From Neckera pumila (Eukaryota; Streptophyta; Bryopsida; Hypnales; Neckeraceae): DNA of 64,000 nt. A model generated the notes under the pieces. It worked only from the letters and a program-made list of their open reading frames with translations. It had not been told where the DNA came from and did not search any database. Within the stretch, counting starts at the first letter, position 1. Each line of letters opens with the position of its first letter. The stretch covers positions 12,974,065-13,038,064 of the forward strand of contig OZ018416.1 of NCBI GenBank assembly GCA_963969595.1, written 5' to 3'. This document shows, piece after piece, positions 36,901-50,000 of the stretch. The position numbers and the translations under genes are program-made.

Positions 36901-39738
36901 CAAATAGAGGCATCGGATAAAGGCCATCCTCAAGGAGCAGGTGCATTTAAAAATGATAAAGGATTAAGTCCTCTAGGCACATTGGAAAGGGCAAAAAGTC
37001 CTTGTGAAATGGAAGATAATTATGAAAAGGTTAATTTTGATGATTACTTTATATATATATATATATAATGTAGAATTTCTTATTATTAAAATTCTCTTAT
37101 CATTTTTGCATTTTATTTTCATTTGACGGATAATTGAAATAAACCATAAAACATGTAGGCTTTTACATTGAGTCCAGCTAATGGGGAATGTTGGCCAAAC
37201 GGTCGAACGGAGATTACAATAACTTTTTCACCTCCACGTGCATTTAAGTACTTGCTACAATCCTATTGTAACCTGCATTGTTCCATTTTGTGTTTTTTTT
37301 TATTATCTTTTCATAATTTAAGATTTAGTAAGAAAAATTTTCATCATTTTTCTTGCACTAATTGAAGTCGTTAACAATGATTGTATTACAGTATATAATT
37401 GAATATTTGTAGGTATTATTGCAAAGCATTTTGCAAAATTTCAGGAAAATCTGAACGATTAGCAGTACAACTAGAAGGAACTGGTATTGGACCTATAACT
37501 CAATTTGTACCATGCAAGCTTGATTTACAAGATCTCTCTCTATTTTCATCTTATGAGTATGAGGTGCAATTGAAAAACCTAGGCGATATGGAGGTGATTA
37601 TTTCAATCATTAAGACTATATCTAAATGAGTTAAATTCTAACAATGCAGGTTTGTTTAAAATAAAAATCAAATTCAGAGTACAACCTTTTTAATAATACA
37701 ATTAATTAATGTAGGCAAAATTTAAACTATGTTGTCTTGATACAAAGAGTGCAAGCTTCAAATTTAATCCCTCAGAAGGTGTCATTCCAATAAAGCAATC
37801 ACAAACAATTAAAGTGAATTGTTACACACAAATCCGGGGAATTTTTGAAACAAAGTTTGTATGGAATGTTGAAGGCACCCAATTCAATCCTATCTTGTCT
37901 TTTCGAGCTTCTGTTGGCAACCCATTGATATGTATTGATACAAAGGCAATTGATTTTGGTCTTATTGGATTAGGTTTTGATTCTCGTTTCACCTTCAATG
38001 TGTGCAATTGTAGCCAAGCTTTATTGAGTTTCAAATTCTATATTGTACAAAATGATCAATGGGATGGATTCTTGGTTTCTCCTGAGTTTTTTAATATCAA
38101 ACCACAAGTACGCAATAATAACTTCTATCAAGTATATGATTATTTCGAATTATTGCAAATATTTACAATTTGATAAAAGTTTATATTTTATTCTCAATTT
38201 TATCCTTTTTTGAAATAAAAATGAAATGTAAGCCAAAATAGGTGTAAATGAAATCACCACAAATGCAAATTCTAAAATTTCTAAAATTTATATTTTTAAG
38301 GTATTTGAATTAAAACTAAATTTGCAAAGAAAAGTGTTTATATATAGTACAAAAAACTGATAAATACCAAAGCTATTTTACTTTCTTAGTGACTTTGCAA
38401 CTAATTCCTATTTTCTAAATTTTTTCAAACCTCAAAATACTAGTCTTAGTCTAAAGAAATTTAAACTTCCAATTATATGTATTTGGTATCATTTCAACTT
38501 TTATAATTATATGTAAAAATAGTAACTACCTTAAATCAAATTTCTTTTAAAGTAAAATTAGAATTAATAAGGACTTTGACAATCTTTTATGTATAATTCT
38601 TCTTTGTAATTCATTGGAAAGACTCTTTAACAATTAGCACCAAATGATTATAAAAAGACCTTCTTCTATATCAAAAGAGACTTATTTAAATTACTTTAAC
38701 CATTTAGTGAACTAATTATAATTACAAATTTAATCTTCATTATAATGTTCAAATCTAAATGCCTTTGAAATAATCAATTGAAATTTTTTTTGAACTAGTG
38801 AATTATCTCTTAATGACTATTTATAGAATTGATATTTTTAAATGAAAAAGGGACCTCAAGCTTGATAGTCAAGCATTGAAACAAACATTGTATTATTGAT
38901 ATGATTTGGTGTCTTCTATTGGGGTCCTTGCACTTACAGACTTCAAAGCCAGTGATTGTTTCATTAAATCCCATTGCAGTGCGCAAATATACAGGATCAT
39001 TACATATCTTTTTGTTTGAAATAAATGAAGTCTACACTGTCGTTACACTATCAGGGGAGGCTACTGTAGCAAAGGTATGAAAATATTAAACATTAGTTTA
39101 TATTGATATTTATTAGATTTTGGTATACATTTGATAAAAGTATAAAACTAAATTTAATACTTATGGAGTTTGTAATGATAAAACAGTTGAAACTCGACAA
39201 TGATTATTTAGATTTTGGAACATGCTTTATTCGATATGAATATGTTCGGAATTGCACTATTAGCAATGAAGCACAAGTGACGGGAAAGTTTTTAGTCCAA
39301 CCACAAGAATCACAAATAGCTACTATTTCAAAATTATCTGCACAACCATTAGAAGGTCATGTGATTGGAAAAAATTCTACTTCCATTGAATACAAACTTT
39401 CAACTTCAATTTTGGGAGAAATTGCATTTGTGACTGCTATCATTTCTTCTCCTGGTGCAGGAATCTATGAAATGAAAATGCCTCTTAGAATTGAAGCATT
39501 GTCAATTGGTTAGTAAACTCTTGCATTATATTTTTTATAGCACACAATATTTTAAATGTTCAAAGGATGATTCAAATACTATAATTTGCAAATTTTAGCA
39601 TATTTGCAATCAACAAATACTATGATTCATATATGAAAATATCCAGAAAATTAAGTATACAAAACCATTTAGTTTAGTTCATTTTATAAAAATGACTTAA
39701 AAATATATGTAGACAAGAGATTTGAAATGCCATTGCAA

Positions 39739-39813
<75 letters not shown>

Positions 39814-42800
39814 AAACTAATTGATAGAATACAATAAGTATTATGAAGATGCATTTAGACATTCTATTTTTGCGTGAGGAATGAAAATGTTTAATTTAAT
39901 AAGTAACTTTTTCAAAAAGAATTATGTAAATTCTTCAATCCTTTTCACTTAAATCTTTAAATTTTATGAAATTTGGGCACCTACTATAGGATGGTTAGAT
40001 GGCACGGCTATCATAGTTTTGCATACTAATGCACTAGAATTTGAAATTCAAAAAAATCCCGGATGGATTAGTTTTTTTTTTTTCATTTTTAATGAAGTGC
40101 CAAAGTGGCAATATTGAGTGTTATAGTTATGCTCCAAATTTCAGCATTCATCCACATATTGGATATAAAATATCATATCAAAACATATCACATATCCAAA
40201 ATTTAATTTTCATCCACAATCTAGCAATTTCATCCAAGATTTTTATTTATTTGAAGTTTTTTGGCAATTTTTCACCTTTTTGTTACTATTTTTTTCTATA
40301 GTCGGAGCGAGGCCATAAAACTTGGTGCAATTTTGCACCAAATCATTAGAAAAAAAATCATTGGGATGGATATAAACATTAGATTTGGTGTAGAATAATT
40401 TTAGGTGGTCTTGAAATGTTGGTTTTGAATTATCATCACCAAAAAATTCATAAATTAGTAATTTCCTTATCACAAATATTGTAGATTTTTTGAAAAATAA
40501 AAGTACACTACATCCAAACATCCTACTACAAAAACATTGCCTGTTCATAAAAAAGAGATTGTTGACGGAATTTTGAGCTATAAAACTTCCACTTGATCAC
40601 TCAAAATTGAAAATGAAATGACTTCAAAAAAAAAAATATTTTAATTTCTTATTATTAAACCTTTGTATGTACTTTTAGATTAATTTTAATTTTTGAGTGT
40701 GCTCTTAGATCAACTTAGTAGTTTCTATATACTTTTTGAATTTTTTCCATCAAAATGACCTTTGTTGATGATTTTTTAAATTTGATTATTTAGAAAATAA
40801 AACCTTAGAGATTTCAACTAGAAAATTACATGAATCATTTAAAATCTAAATTTCGATACAAAAGGATAAACTATAATTTATATTAGAAGTTTTAAAATTC
40901 AATATCATTGGCATAAATAAGTTTTGACATACTAAAATCATGAGGTTTAGTTGACATGTACAAAAGTTCATTTCAATTTTCATTATGCTAATGCAATATA
41001 TTTTAAAATTAGTTTAAACACCAATATTTATGGCAAATTGAATAATATCCACAATATACACCAAATTTTATGGGATTTTTGGTCAACAATAGAATTTCAC
41101 TTTTCTTATATATATTTTTATAAGGTTTAAAAACAAAATCATAACATAATACTAATATTTAATGCTATTTGGAGATTTTCAAATTTAGTTTCAGAATGGG
41201 TTTAGTTTTTTGATACTTTAGGAACTTTTTATCAATGTTTCTCTTAAATATTTGAATTTATTCATTGCAAATATGTTATAAATTAAAATCAAGTATAATT
41301 CATTTATCTAGGTTCATTTATCTAAAAATACATAATAAATTTATAGGTCCAATATTAAGATTGGAGCCCAAAGGTTGGGAAGCTCCACCAAAGCCTCAAT
41401 CATGGCAAGATCACATAGAAGATGGAAGATCATGGTCACCCATTTTAGATTTTGGTAGAATTCCAGTTCTTGAAAAACAAATGAGAAGTTTTGTAATTAG
41501 AAATTTGTGTTGCATTTCAGCACCTATTACTTTGTCAAACAAAGTGTATGTTTTTAAAATCAATCAATCCAAATTTACAATTGCACCATTTGGTTTCCTT
41601 GAAGTTGAAGTGAGTTTATTAAATTATTTGAATTATAATGTCAAATACTTTATATACCAATAGTAGACTATAAATTATAACATATCTCTTAAAAATTTGA
41701 TATATTTTCTATTATTTTAAAACAATTCTATTGAATCATAGAAATGTTTTAATTAATATCAACTTATTTCATACAAAACGGATGTCAATATATCATAATA
41801 TTCTAGGTAATAGCTTGTCTTGATGACACAAAAAAAATTTCCGATAAAATTCTTATTATTGCTGAAGGAGGCCAATATTTTGTAAACTTGGTTGCAATTG
41901 GTCAAGGCTCTACACTCACGTCGGATGCTTTAGCAAATGGAAGTTTACACTTTGGTACACAATTAAGTCATAGTGTTATTACAAAGCCCTTTGGAATAAG
42001 CAATGAAGGCAGATATGTTCAAATTGTTACTTGGGATATGGAAAATGAAATGAAAAAGTCTCCACAACATATATTCACATTTGCACCATTAAAAATGGCA
42101 ATACCCCCTCATACATCATTTAATTTTCAATGTACAGGTATTCTTTACAAGCATCATTTTATCTTCATATGAATGCTTTATCATATTGCTACCAATATCA
42201 AAATATCTAAACTATGCTTCATTTTTCTATTACTAAAGAATTTTTTTGAAACTTTTCATTATTTATAAAAAAATTTAGTTTTATTCTAAAAAAGTTACTA
42301 CATATAAACAAATTATGAGATTTATTTGAGTTTCCAATGATTTAATCACTTCATTAAAGAAAATTGTTTGAATATATATATATTTTTTAAATTTGGTATT
42401 TCAAGATTTATTTTAAATTTGTACTAATGAATTTACTGGATGTTATATTAAACCATATTCAAAATTTGGTGAAAAATTTAGTAATTTTAATCAAATGATA
42501 AAAATTGTACTCCGTATAATAAATTTTTGAAATATATCATTTTTATTATATACTCTTAAAAAAAAATTTATTTAATATTAATTAGGAACTTTTCAAGTTG
42601 CTGGATTTGTTAAAGAAGTGTTTTTGTGTCGTGTGGTTATGGATAAACAAAGGGAGCAAGTATACAATTTAGAGGTGGATGCAGATGTAGTAGGGATTAA
42701 ATTGTTGTTTTCAAAGCGTGAGATAAGATTTATTCAATTGAATGATGGAAAACCACACCCTGATAAAAGCTTCACACAACTTACATGCCAAAATGTTTAT

Positions 42801-43966
42801 GTAAAGCCATTACATATGAAGTTTTTGGTCAAACCACCTTTTGGATGTAGTAAAGATGAAGCTAAATTAGACCCCACAGAGTGCCTAACATTAGATCTTT
42901 CATTTGAGTGGCAAACTCCAACTATCAAAAAGAGCACAATGTATATCAATAAGTTTGAAGTTGTATATAGTGATACTGTGAACCATGATATCCTTGATAT
43001 GGTTGGAGAAGTACATTTTCCTAATTTAAGATTATCAACAAATCAATTAAATTTTGAGTGAGTGTTTTCAGAGATATTCAACAATTTTTGATTTGTAAAA
43101 CATTTTATTTTTATATTTTCAATAAAACAAATTCTAAAATTGAGTTTCTAAAATTCATTTAACTAGTATGTTACAAATATTGTATCTCAATTTTTTTTAA
43201 TTTATGAGTATTTTTACACAATGATTATAGATAATTTAATTTAAAGTTTTAATAAAAATATATGGTTTAAAAAATAAAATAAAATAAAATAATTATATAA
43301 TAGTGTTTATTGAAGAATAAAATTGATACAAATTTCAATGATGAAATATTCCAATATAAGATTATAAAAGAGCTCTTCTGTATTATCAAAGCTAAAAAAT
43401 ACATGCATTTCTACTTTCAAAATAGGGCAGTAATAGAGCATACATATAAAAGACTTCAACTGACAATTAAAAATCCTAGTGCAATGCAAGTGAGTTATGC
43501 ATGGTCTTTCTATGAACATGATCCATGCAAAGATATAAGAGTTAGTTTAGAAGCTAGAAAAAAATCAAAAGGCTTGAAAATTCCATTAAATGAAATCTTT
43601 GATCTCCTTCCAATTCGAGCAACATTAGATCCTGGAGAATATGAAATTGTTGAAGCCTCGTTTTATGCTTATCCAGGATACATTGTACATGCTACAGCTA
43701 TATGCAGGGTATATTCTACATTTTTAATATTAATAGAATCATCAAATGATTATTTGCATCAGTTTTTAATGTTTTATTATAAAATATGAAATGAATTGAT
43801 TATGGAAAAAAATTTACTTTAAAATAGTACATTATAAATTCTATAGTTTTTTGTATATTTAATTTCATCAAATACTTAGTTTATTATATAATTATTTATC
43901 ACGGATGCATTCATATATATTTTTTTCAAATTTGAGATTTTATCAAAGATAATGCAAAATAAATAA

Positions 43967-44005
<39 letters not shown>

Positions 44006-47000
44006 TGTTGAAAAGAAAATTTATATATTTCAGTATTAAAACTATTTGATATTTAATTGAATATAATATAAACTTTAATATTTTATGTAAAATGAATGAC
44101 TATTTTTAGTCCATTATTGACAGGATGTTTTGGATTTATTCTTACCGTGGGACAACGCCAGCATCTTGTAGGTTGAAAATGGTCCAGAGTATTTTGTTTC
44201 TTTAGAGGGAGAATCATCTGTCATTAAATATAGTATAAATGACACTACTTTAGATGTTGGAAAAACACTATACAATAAAATTGTATATGACAAAAATCTT
44301 GTCTTAAGGAATAGTGGAAAAATACACTTTGACTTTGAAGTGGATTTAAGTCCAATAATACGCAAAAAAACAATTCGTGTAAGTCCTTTGATTGGACATT
44401 TGCGAGGAAATACAAGACAACGATTTCATTGTCGTATCATTCCAAGTAAGCATTTGAAGTTGTCTATGCCAAAATGTAAGTCTTTTGTAAATTTTGCATA
44501 TATATATATGTATATATGTATATACCAAGATGGTCACTTTCTTGTAATTTAGAGAACCATGTGAGTTATTGGATTATTTAATAGAAGATTATATAAATAT
44601 TGCCTCCAAAAAATTAAGAGCATTCTATCCCTTAACCCGTAAAGTTCATTTATGTTTAGAAGCCAAATAAAGCTTCAAAATACTATTTGGCAGAACAAGG
44701 CTAAAATCTTCATCCTTTTGTATTTTTTTATGAATTCAACTACATGATCCTATTGAAAACTTGTTTGAGTGTATCTTTCCAAAATGTTAGAGTGCAAATC
44801 TCTATTGATTACAATTTACAAGATTCCAATGCCGAAAACTTTGAAAATTAACTTTTCTAGCTCTTCCCATAAGTAAGTTATATCATTCAGTGTTTCTAGA
44901 AAAATGGGAGCCCTATTAATTTTGCAATTTAGTCTTTGTGTTGAAAATTGGATTGAAAATACATAAATTTTTTTAATAGATAATAATCTCATATTCATCT
45001 TAAAATAAAATACTAAATGCACGGTAGTACACTACAAAAGAATACATGATTACTAATAACTTTGGAATGAATTAAGATTTGTCAATTCCCATGGTAAAAA
45101 TTTCTAGTAAGCAATGCAAATTCAATGTTTTCATTTATTTATTTGAAAGTTTTCTAATTGAGTTCAAAAAACAAATTGAAAAATAAAATTGAATAGTTTT
45201 TCTTATTGCTTGTAAAATAAAAGTCGTCATAAATTTCATCTCATTAATTGGAATAAGATGGTATAATTTTTTTGGTGCATATATTAGTCAATTGATGAAA
45301 TGAATGTATTTTATATATTTAAAACAAATATTTATAGGTTCCCTCTTTAAATTTGAGTCACATAGGTTCATATATCTCTGGTAATATTGATTAGAATAAC
45401 ATGAAACAAATCTTTATATATAAAACATGATTAGGAACTATCCTAAAAACTTCATACATAAATTTTAAAATTTGAGGTCATAAGAGTGAACTCCTTGGAA
45501 AATATACTCATACAAACTTTTATATTTAAATATTTTATTATTAATATTTTGCAACATTCTACATTATGTATTATATACTGCTAATATTCCATTATATTAA
45601 CATCTGAAATATTCACTCCAACATAGTAATTCTTCATCATAAGATATATTATGCCTTTAATAACATTTTTAGGTGGTAATTTGTTGATGATATTAGGTAT
45701 GCCAATAAAATTTAAAGAAGAATTTTTACTACAAGTTGCATATTTTCAACCTAAAACAATTACTATAATTGGAGAAGGTTCTTATCCAAGTATATGGATT
45801 GATGCTCCTCGTGTGCGAAATCGTCAATTTTTTAAATATGTAGACCAAGCTCGACAAATTGTTCTTCAAAAATGGTTGGATGATATGCTTGCTAATTTAA
45901 AGAAGAAAATAAGACCTGAAATGCTTACAATTGATGGTTCAGATTATGAATCAAAAGGTGAATCAATATATGAAAGCTCAGGAAGTTCAGAAGATGAAGA
46001 TGATAGTAAAACATTGCTAATGTCTAGAAGAGACACAACTAAGATGTTGGAACAAGTTGAAGTGGTTGACCAAGATGAATTAGATCAATTAGCAAAGGAA
46101 GCTAAAGAAAAGGGTGATTGTGATCTTTTAGAATGTCATCATCACTTTCATCGCAAATCTAGATCACCAATTACTGGAAAATTTTCTCCCATGGCTTCTG
46201 AAAAAGGTAAAAAACTTCCATGGAATCGGCTAAGTTTTTTAGAGAGACGACACTTAAAGCTTCAAGAAGAAGAAAAACAATATCAAGCTAGTCGAAAAAA
46301 AATCAATTATACTTGTGCACATGCATACCACAATAAAGCATATTCATCTCTTACTGGTATTTAATGAATATATTTTAATACACAATTTTTTTTTAAAGCT
46401 TTGATGGATATTTATAAAATCTGTAATGAAAAGTAAATTAATTAGAATACGATTTTCTATTTTTGATTTTTAAAACTAATTATTGATTTTAATAAATTAC
46501 AACTATCATCATATAATTTTAGGTCTTCATTCTCAAATGGCTAAAGAAAAAGTTAAAGGTCTTCCATGGCATAGAGAAAGTTTTATGGTAAGAGCTGAAG
46601 AAAGGAGAATAGCAAAATTGTACGGACACCCAATTCCACCACATTGCAAAACTATAACATACAAACCATCAATTATTACTTTTACAAGTGAGCCAGATTA
46701 CACCTCTGAAGAGAGCAATGATTCTAAGATATATTTTGAGGTAAAATTATAAAAGTATGAATTTTAAGCATACAAATAAATAGATATTGTTTCCATTAAC
46801 TCAATGGTTAGAGTTAGTATCTCTTGCCAAATATTAAATTTTTTTTGGTAAGATGATTGATAGATGAGATAAGTATAAAAACTCTTTCATGTATTTTTTC
46901 TAAAGTATTTTTTCCAAAAAATTTGGCATCTATTATTAAAAATGTTTTTTCTCACCTTCACTACTAGGTAGGATAGGATATTGTTACCCTCTATATCCAA

Positions 47001-50000
47001 AAAGTCAGTTGAAATTTTGTGTAGTAAAATTTAATTTCTTTATATAATATCATTGTAATGTCCAATATAAAGACTATTTTATTATTTTATCATTTTTAAT
47101 GTTTATTATTAATATATATTATCTTTTGTCACAATCAATATATTATATAGATATACTTATAATAGTTGAAGCAGACACAACCATATTAAGAAAATAGTAG
47201 TATGTTGAATCAGGAAATTGATGAAGATGATGAAGATTTAAAACAATTGATTGAAGACATTGATGCTGAAGTTGACAAGCTTGTAGTGCTAGAAGGATTT
47301 TATGAACCATTGCCATATGTACCGTTCTTCACATTAAGAGATGATGAAGATTTATCCTCTGATGAAGATGAAGAAGTTAAAGATCTTATGTGTCGGCATC
47401 ATCTCCATCGAAAGTCACGATCACCGCTAACTGGAAAATTGTCACCAATGTCTTTAGAAATCTCTACAGGAAAAGGCTTGCCTTGGCTTCGCCAAAGTTT
47501 TATTGATAAAAATGAAAAAATGAGGGTAGAAAGATTGTATAAACTTCGTAAATCAATTATGAAAAGAGAAAGTCTATCAAGGGAAATAGCAACAAAAAAA
47601 AAATCTTTCTTCATAATACACAGGGAATCATCTTTAAAAAATCTTGCTAAAGTAATCAATACGATAGAAGGTAAAGAAATAGATAAAGATATTGATGAAG
47701 AAAGTAAAAGACTACAAAATATAGAAGTAATTGATGATTTCAAGAAAGATGACGATGACCTTGATCATTCAAACCCTGAAGAACATGAAAATGAACATTC
47801 GGATTTGCAAGAGTCCAATGACAAGATGAGTATAGATTTTAAATCAGAAGAATTACTGGATGTTAATATTCAAAAATTAACATGTAATCAATTTGAATTG
47901 GATTTTAAAAATGTACTTGTAGGTGAAAAAAAAGAAATGTCATTGATGCTATATAATGGTGCAAATTTTCCAGTGACTTTCAAGGTGGATAAAACAAGAG
48001 CAAATTCAAAGGGATTTAACATACAACCAGACCAAATTTTGGTTTTACCTGGTGAACCTCATCATAATAAAGCCACAAAACTTCAAATTACATTCCAAAA
48101 CATGATGCCAAAATTGCCTCTAGGACCTATTCATGCATGGGTACAAATGAATGTAAAAGAGGTATACAACTTGATTGATTTATATGTATTACAAAATTCA
48201 TTTATAATTAAAAAATTAATCAATGAATTTATTTTAAACTTAGTTTAGATGTATATATTCTCGGTCTAAATATTAAAACTATTAGATGCAAGTAATTTTG
48301 CAAGATTTTAATTTATTATAGGATAATTAATATTGAACATTCATCAACATTTTATAAATAATTATGTAAATAAAAAAGGTTTAAATAATAAAATAAACCA
48401 AAAATATATATAGATGCATATAAAAAAATCTTAAGGAAATACACTTTCTATAGGGACCTATGACAATGCTATTATTGAAAGCAAATGTAACTTTACCTCA
48501 ACTTCATATATCTCATAAGTATATTGACTTTGGCATAGTACAAGTTTCACATTGTAAGGTGAAAATTTAACAATATTGTTTCAATAAATCATTTTAGTTT
48601 TTTAATGCTACACAAATCTTCAAAAATAAATGTCTCAAATATTATTAATTGAAAATTATATAATAACCATTAAAACATATAAGTATTTTGTATTTTGTAT
48701 TCACATTTATATTAGTTTTAATATTTATGACAAAAAATTGATTGTAGGTATGGTATGTAAGATTCAAAAATATTAGTGAAGCAATTGTTGATTGGTCGGT
48801 AGAAAAACCTACTCCAGAGAATACTAACATCAATATAGGTTTATTACGAGATTGGCCATTTTTTAAAGTTATACCTTCTAAAGCAATTTTGCAACCAGAT
48901 GAAAGTATGGATGTAAAGGTTATAAATTTTTTATAATTCAAACATTTCATAAATGTAAATGGATATAAAATTGAATATTGATAATGTATTGAAAGTTGAA
49001 ATAAAATATTAATTCAATGGAATGATACATTAAATTATTAATCATCAGTGTACATTTAATTTATCATTTTTATTTACATAAGAGAATATGAAATGTTTCT
49101 AAAATAAAAATATCTTTAAATAGATTGAATTTTCACCTATTTATAAGCCTGGAAAATCGCAATACATGACAGAAATTTGTTTTTGTTTAAAAAACAATTT
49201 GAAAATAGAAGTAATACATTGTATGGGTCAGAGTAGATACCAAGCTATTTCTATTGATCCATCATATATGGAACTAGATCCTATTTTGCCTAATGCTGAG
49301 TCTTCCTCAATAATATCATTTATTGTAAAAAATCTTTCAGAAAAACCAATTGAAATATATTCATTAGATTTTGATCCCCAATATCTAAATGAAGAACAAA
49401 TATTGCGAGATTTACAAAAATATGACGAAAATGGGATTATGCAATTAAAAATACGTGAAGCTGGGGAACCATTTTGGGATGATCTTTTAAATGAAAGCAT
49501 TGAAGAAATTGTTGAACCTTCTATACCTATTGAAATTGGACCTTTAATAATTCTTTATGGCGCACCCTTTTCAGGTAAAACCACTCAAGGGAGACTACTT
49601 GCAAAGCGATACAAATGTCCAATTGTTGATGTTCAAAATTTGATCATTTCATCAATTGAAGAAGGAAATTTATCACTTCCAGTGTCAAACAAAGTAAAAG
49701 AAAACCTAGATTTATCCCTAGAAGAAAATAATATATATGATCAAACTCGATATGTGAATGAAGATTACACAACATCACTTCAAATTCTATTTAAAGCATG
49801 TTTAGAGCAACCAGGCTGCAACAATGGTGTCATTTTTGATGGGCTTAATTCAAACCATGTACCTATTCTTGTTCTTATAAAAAATATATTAACATCTATT
49901 GGATTACAACAAATAGAAGAAACAATAGTTGTTAGCCCTACCAATGGAGATATTCTAGGGAAAACAAGTACAAAAATAGTTTGGAAAGGGAAAAGATTAG

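Noticed and set aside
43310..43425. Coding extension upstream of HYDIN exon 17
   Set aside because: The frame is open by chance; the translation is unlike the family, and the acceptor at 43425 restores the split Glu codon from exon 16.
45651..45696. ATG at 45651 as a gene or exon start
   Set aside because: The stretch lies in intron 18; using it breaks agreement with the HYDIN repeat, while the AG at 45696 joins exon 18 in phase.
46795..46830. tRNA-like A-box ('ACTCAATGGTTAGAG') in HYDIN intron 20, hinting at a tRNA gene or SINE
   Set aside because: No B-box, no acceptor-stem pairing and no poly-A tail follow at the right distance, so it is most likely chance or a very decayed fragment.
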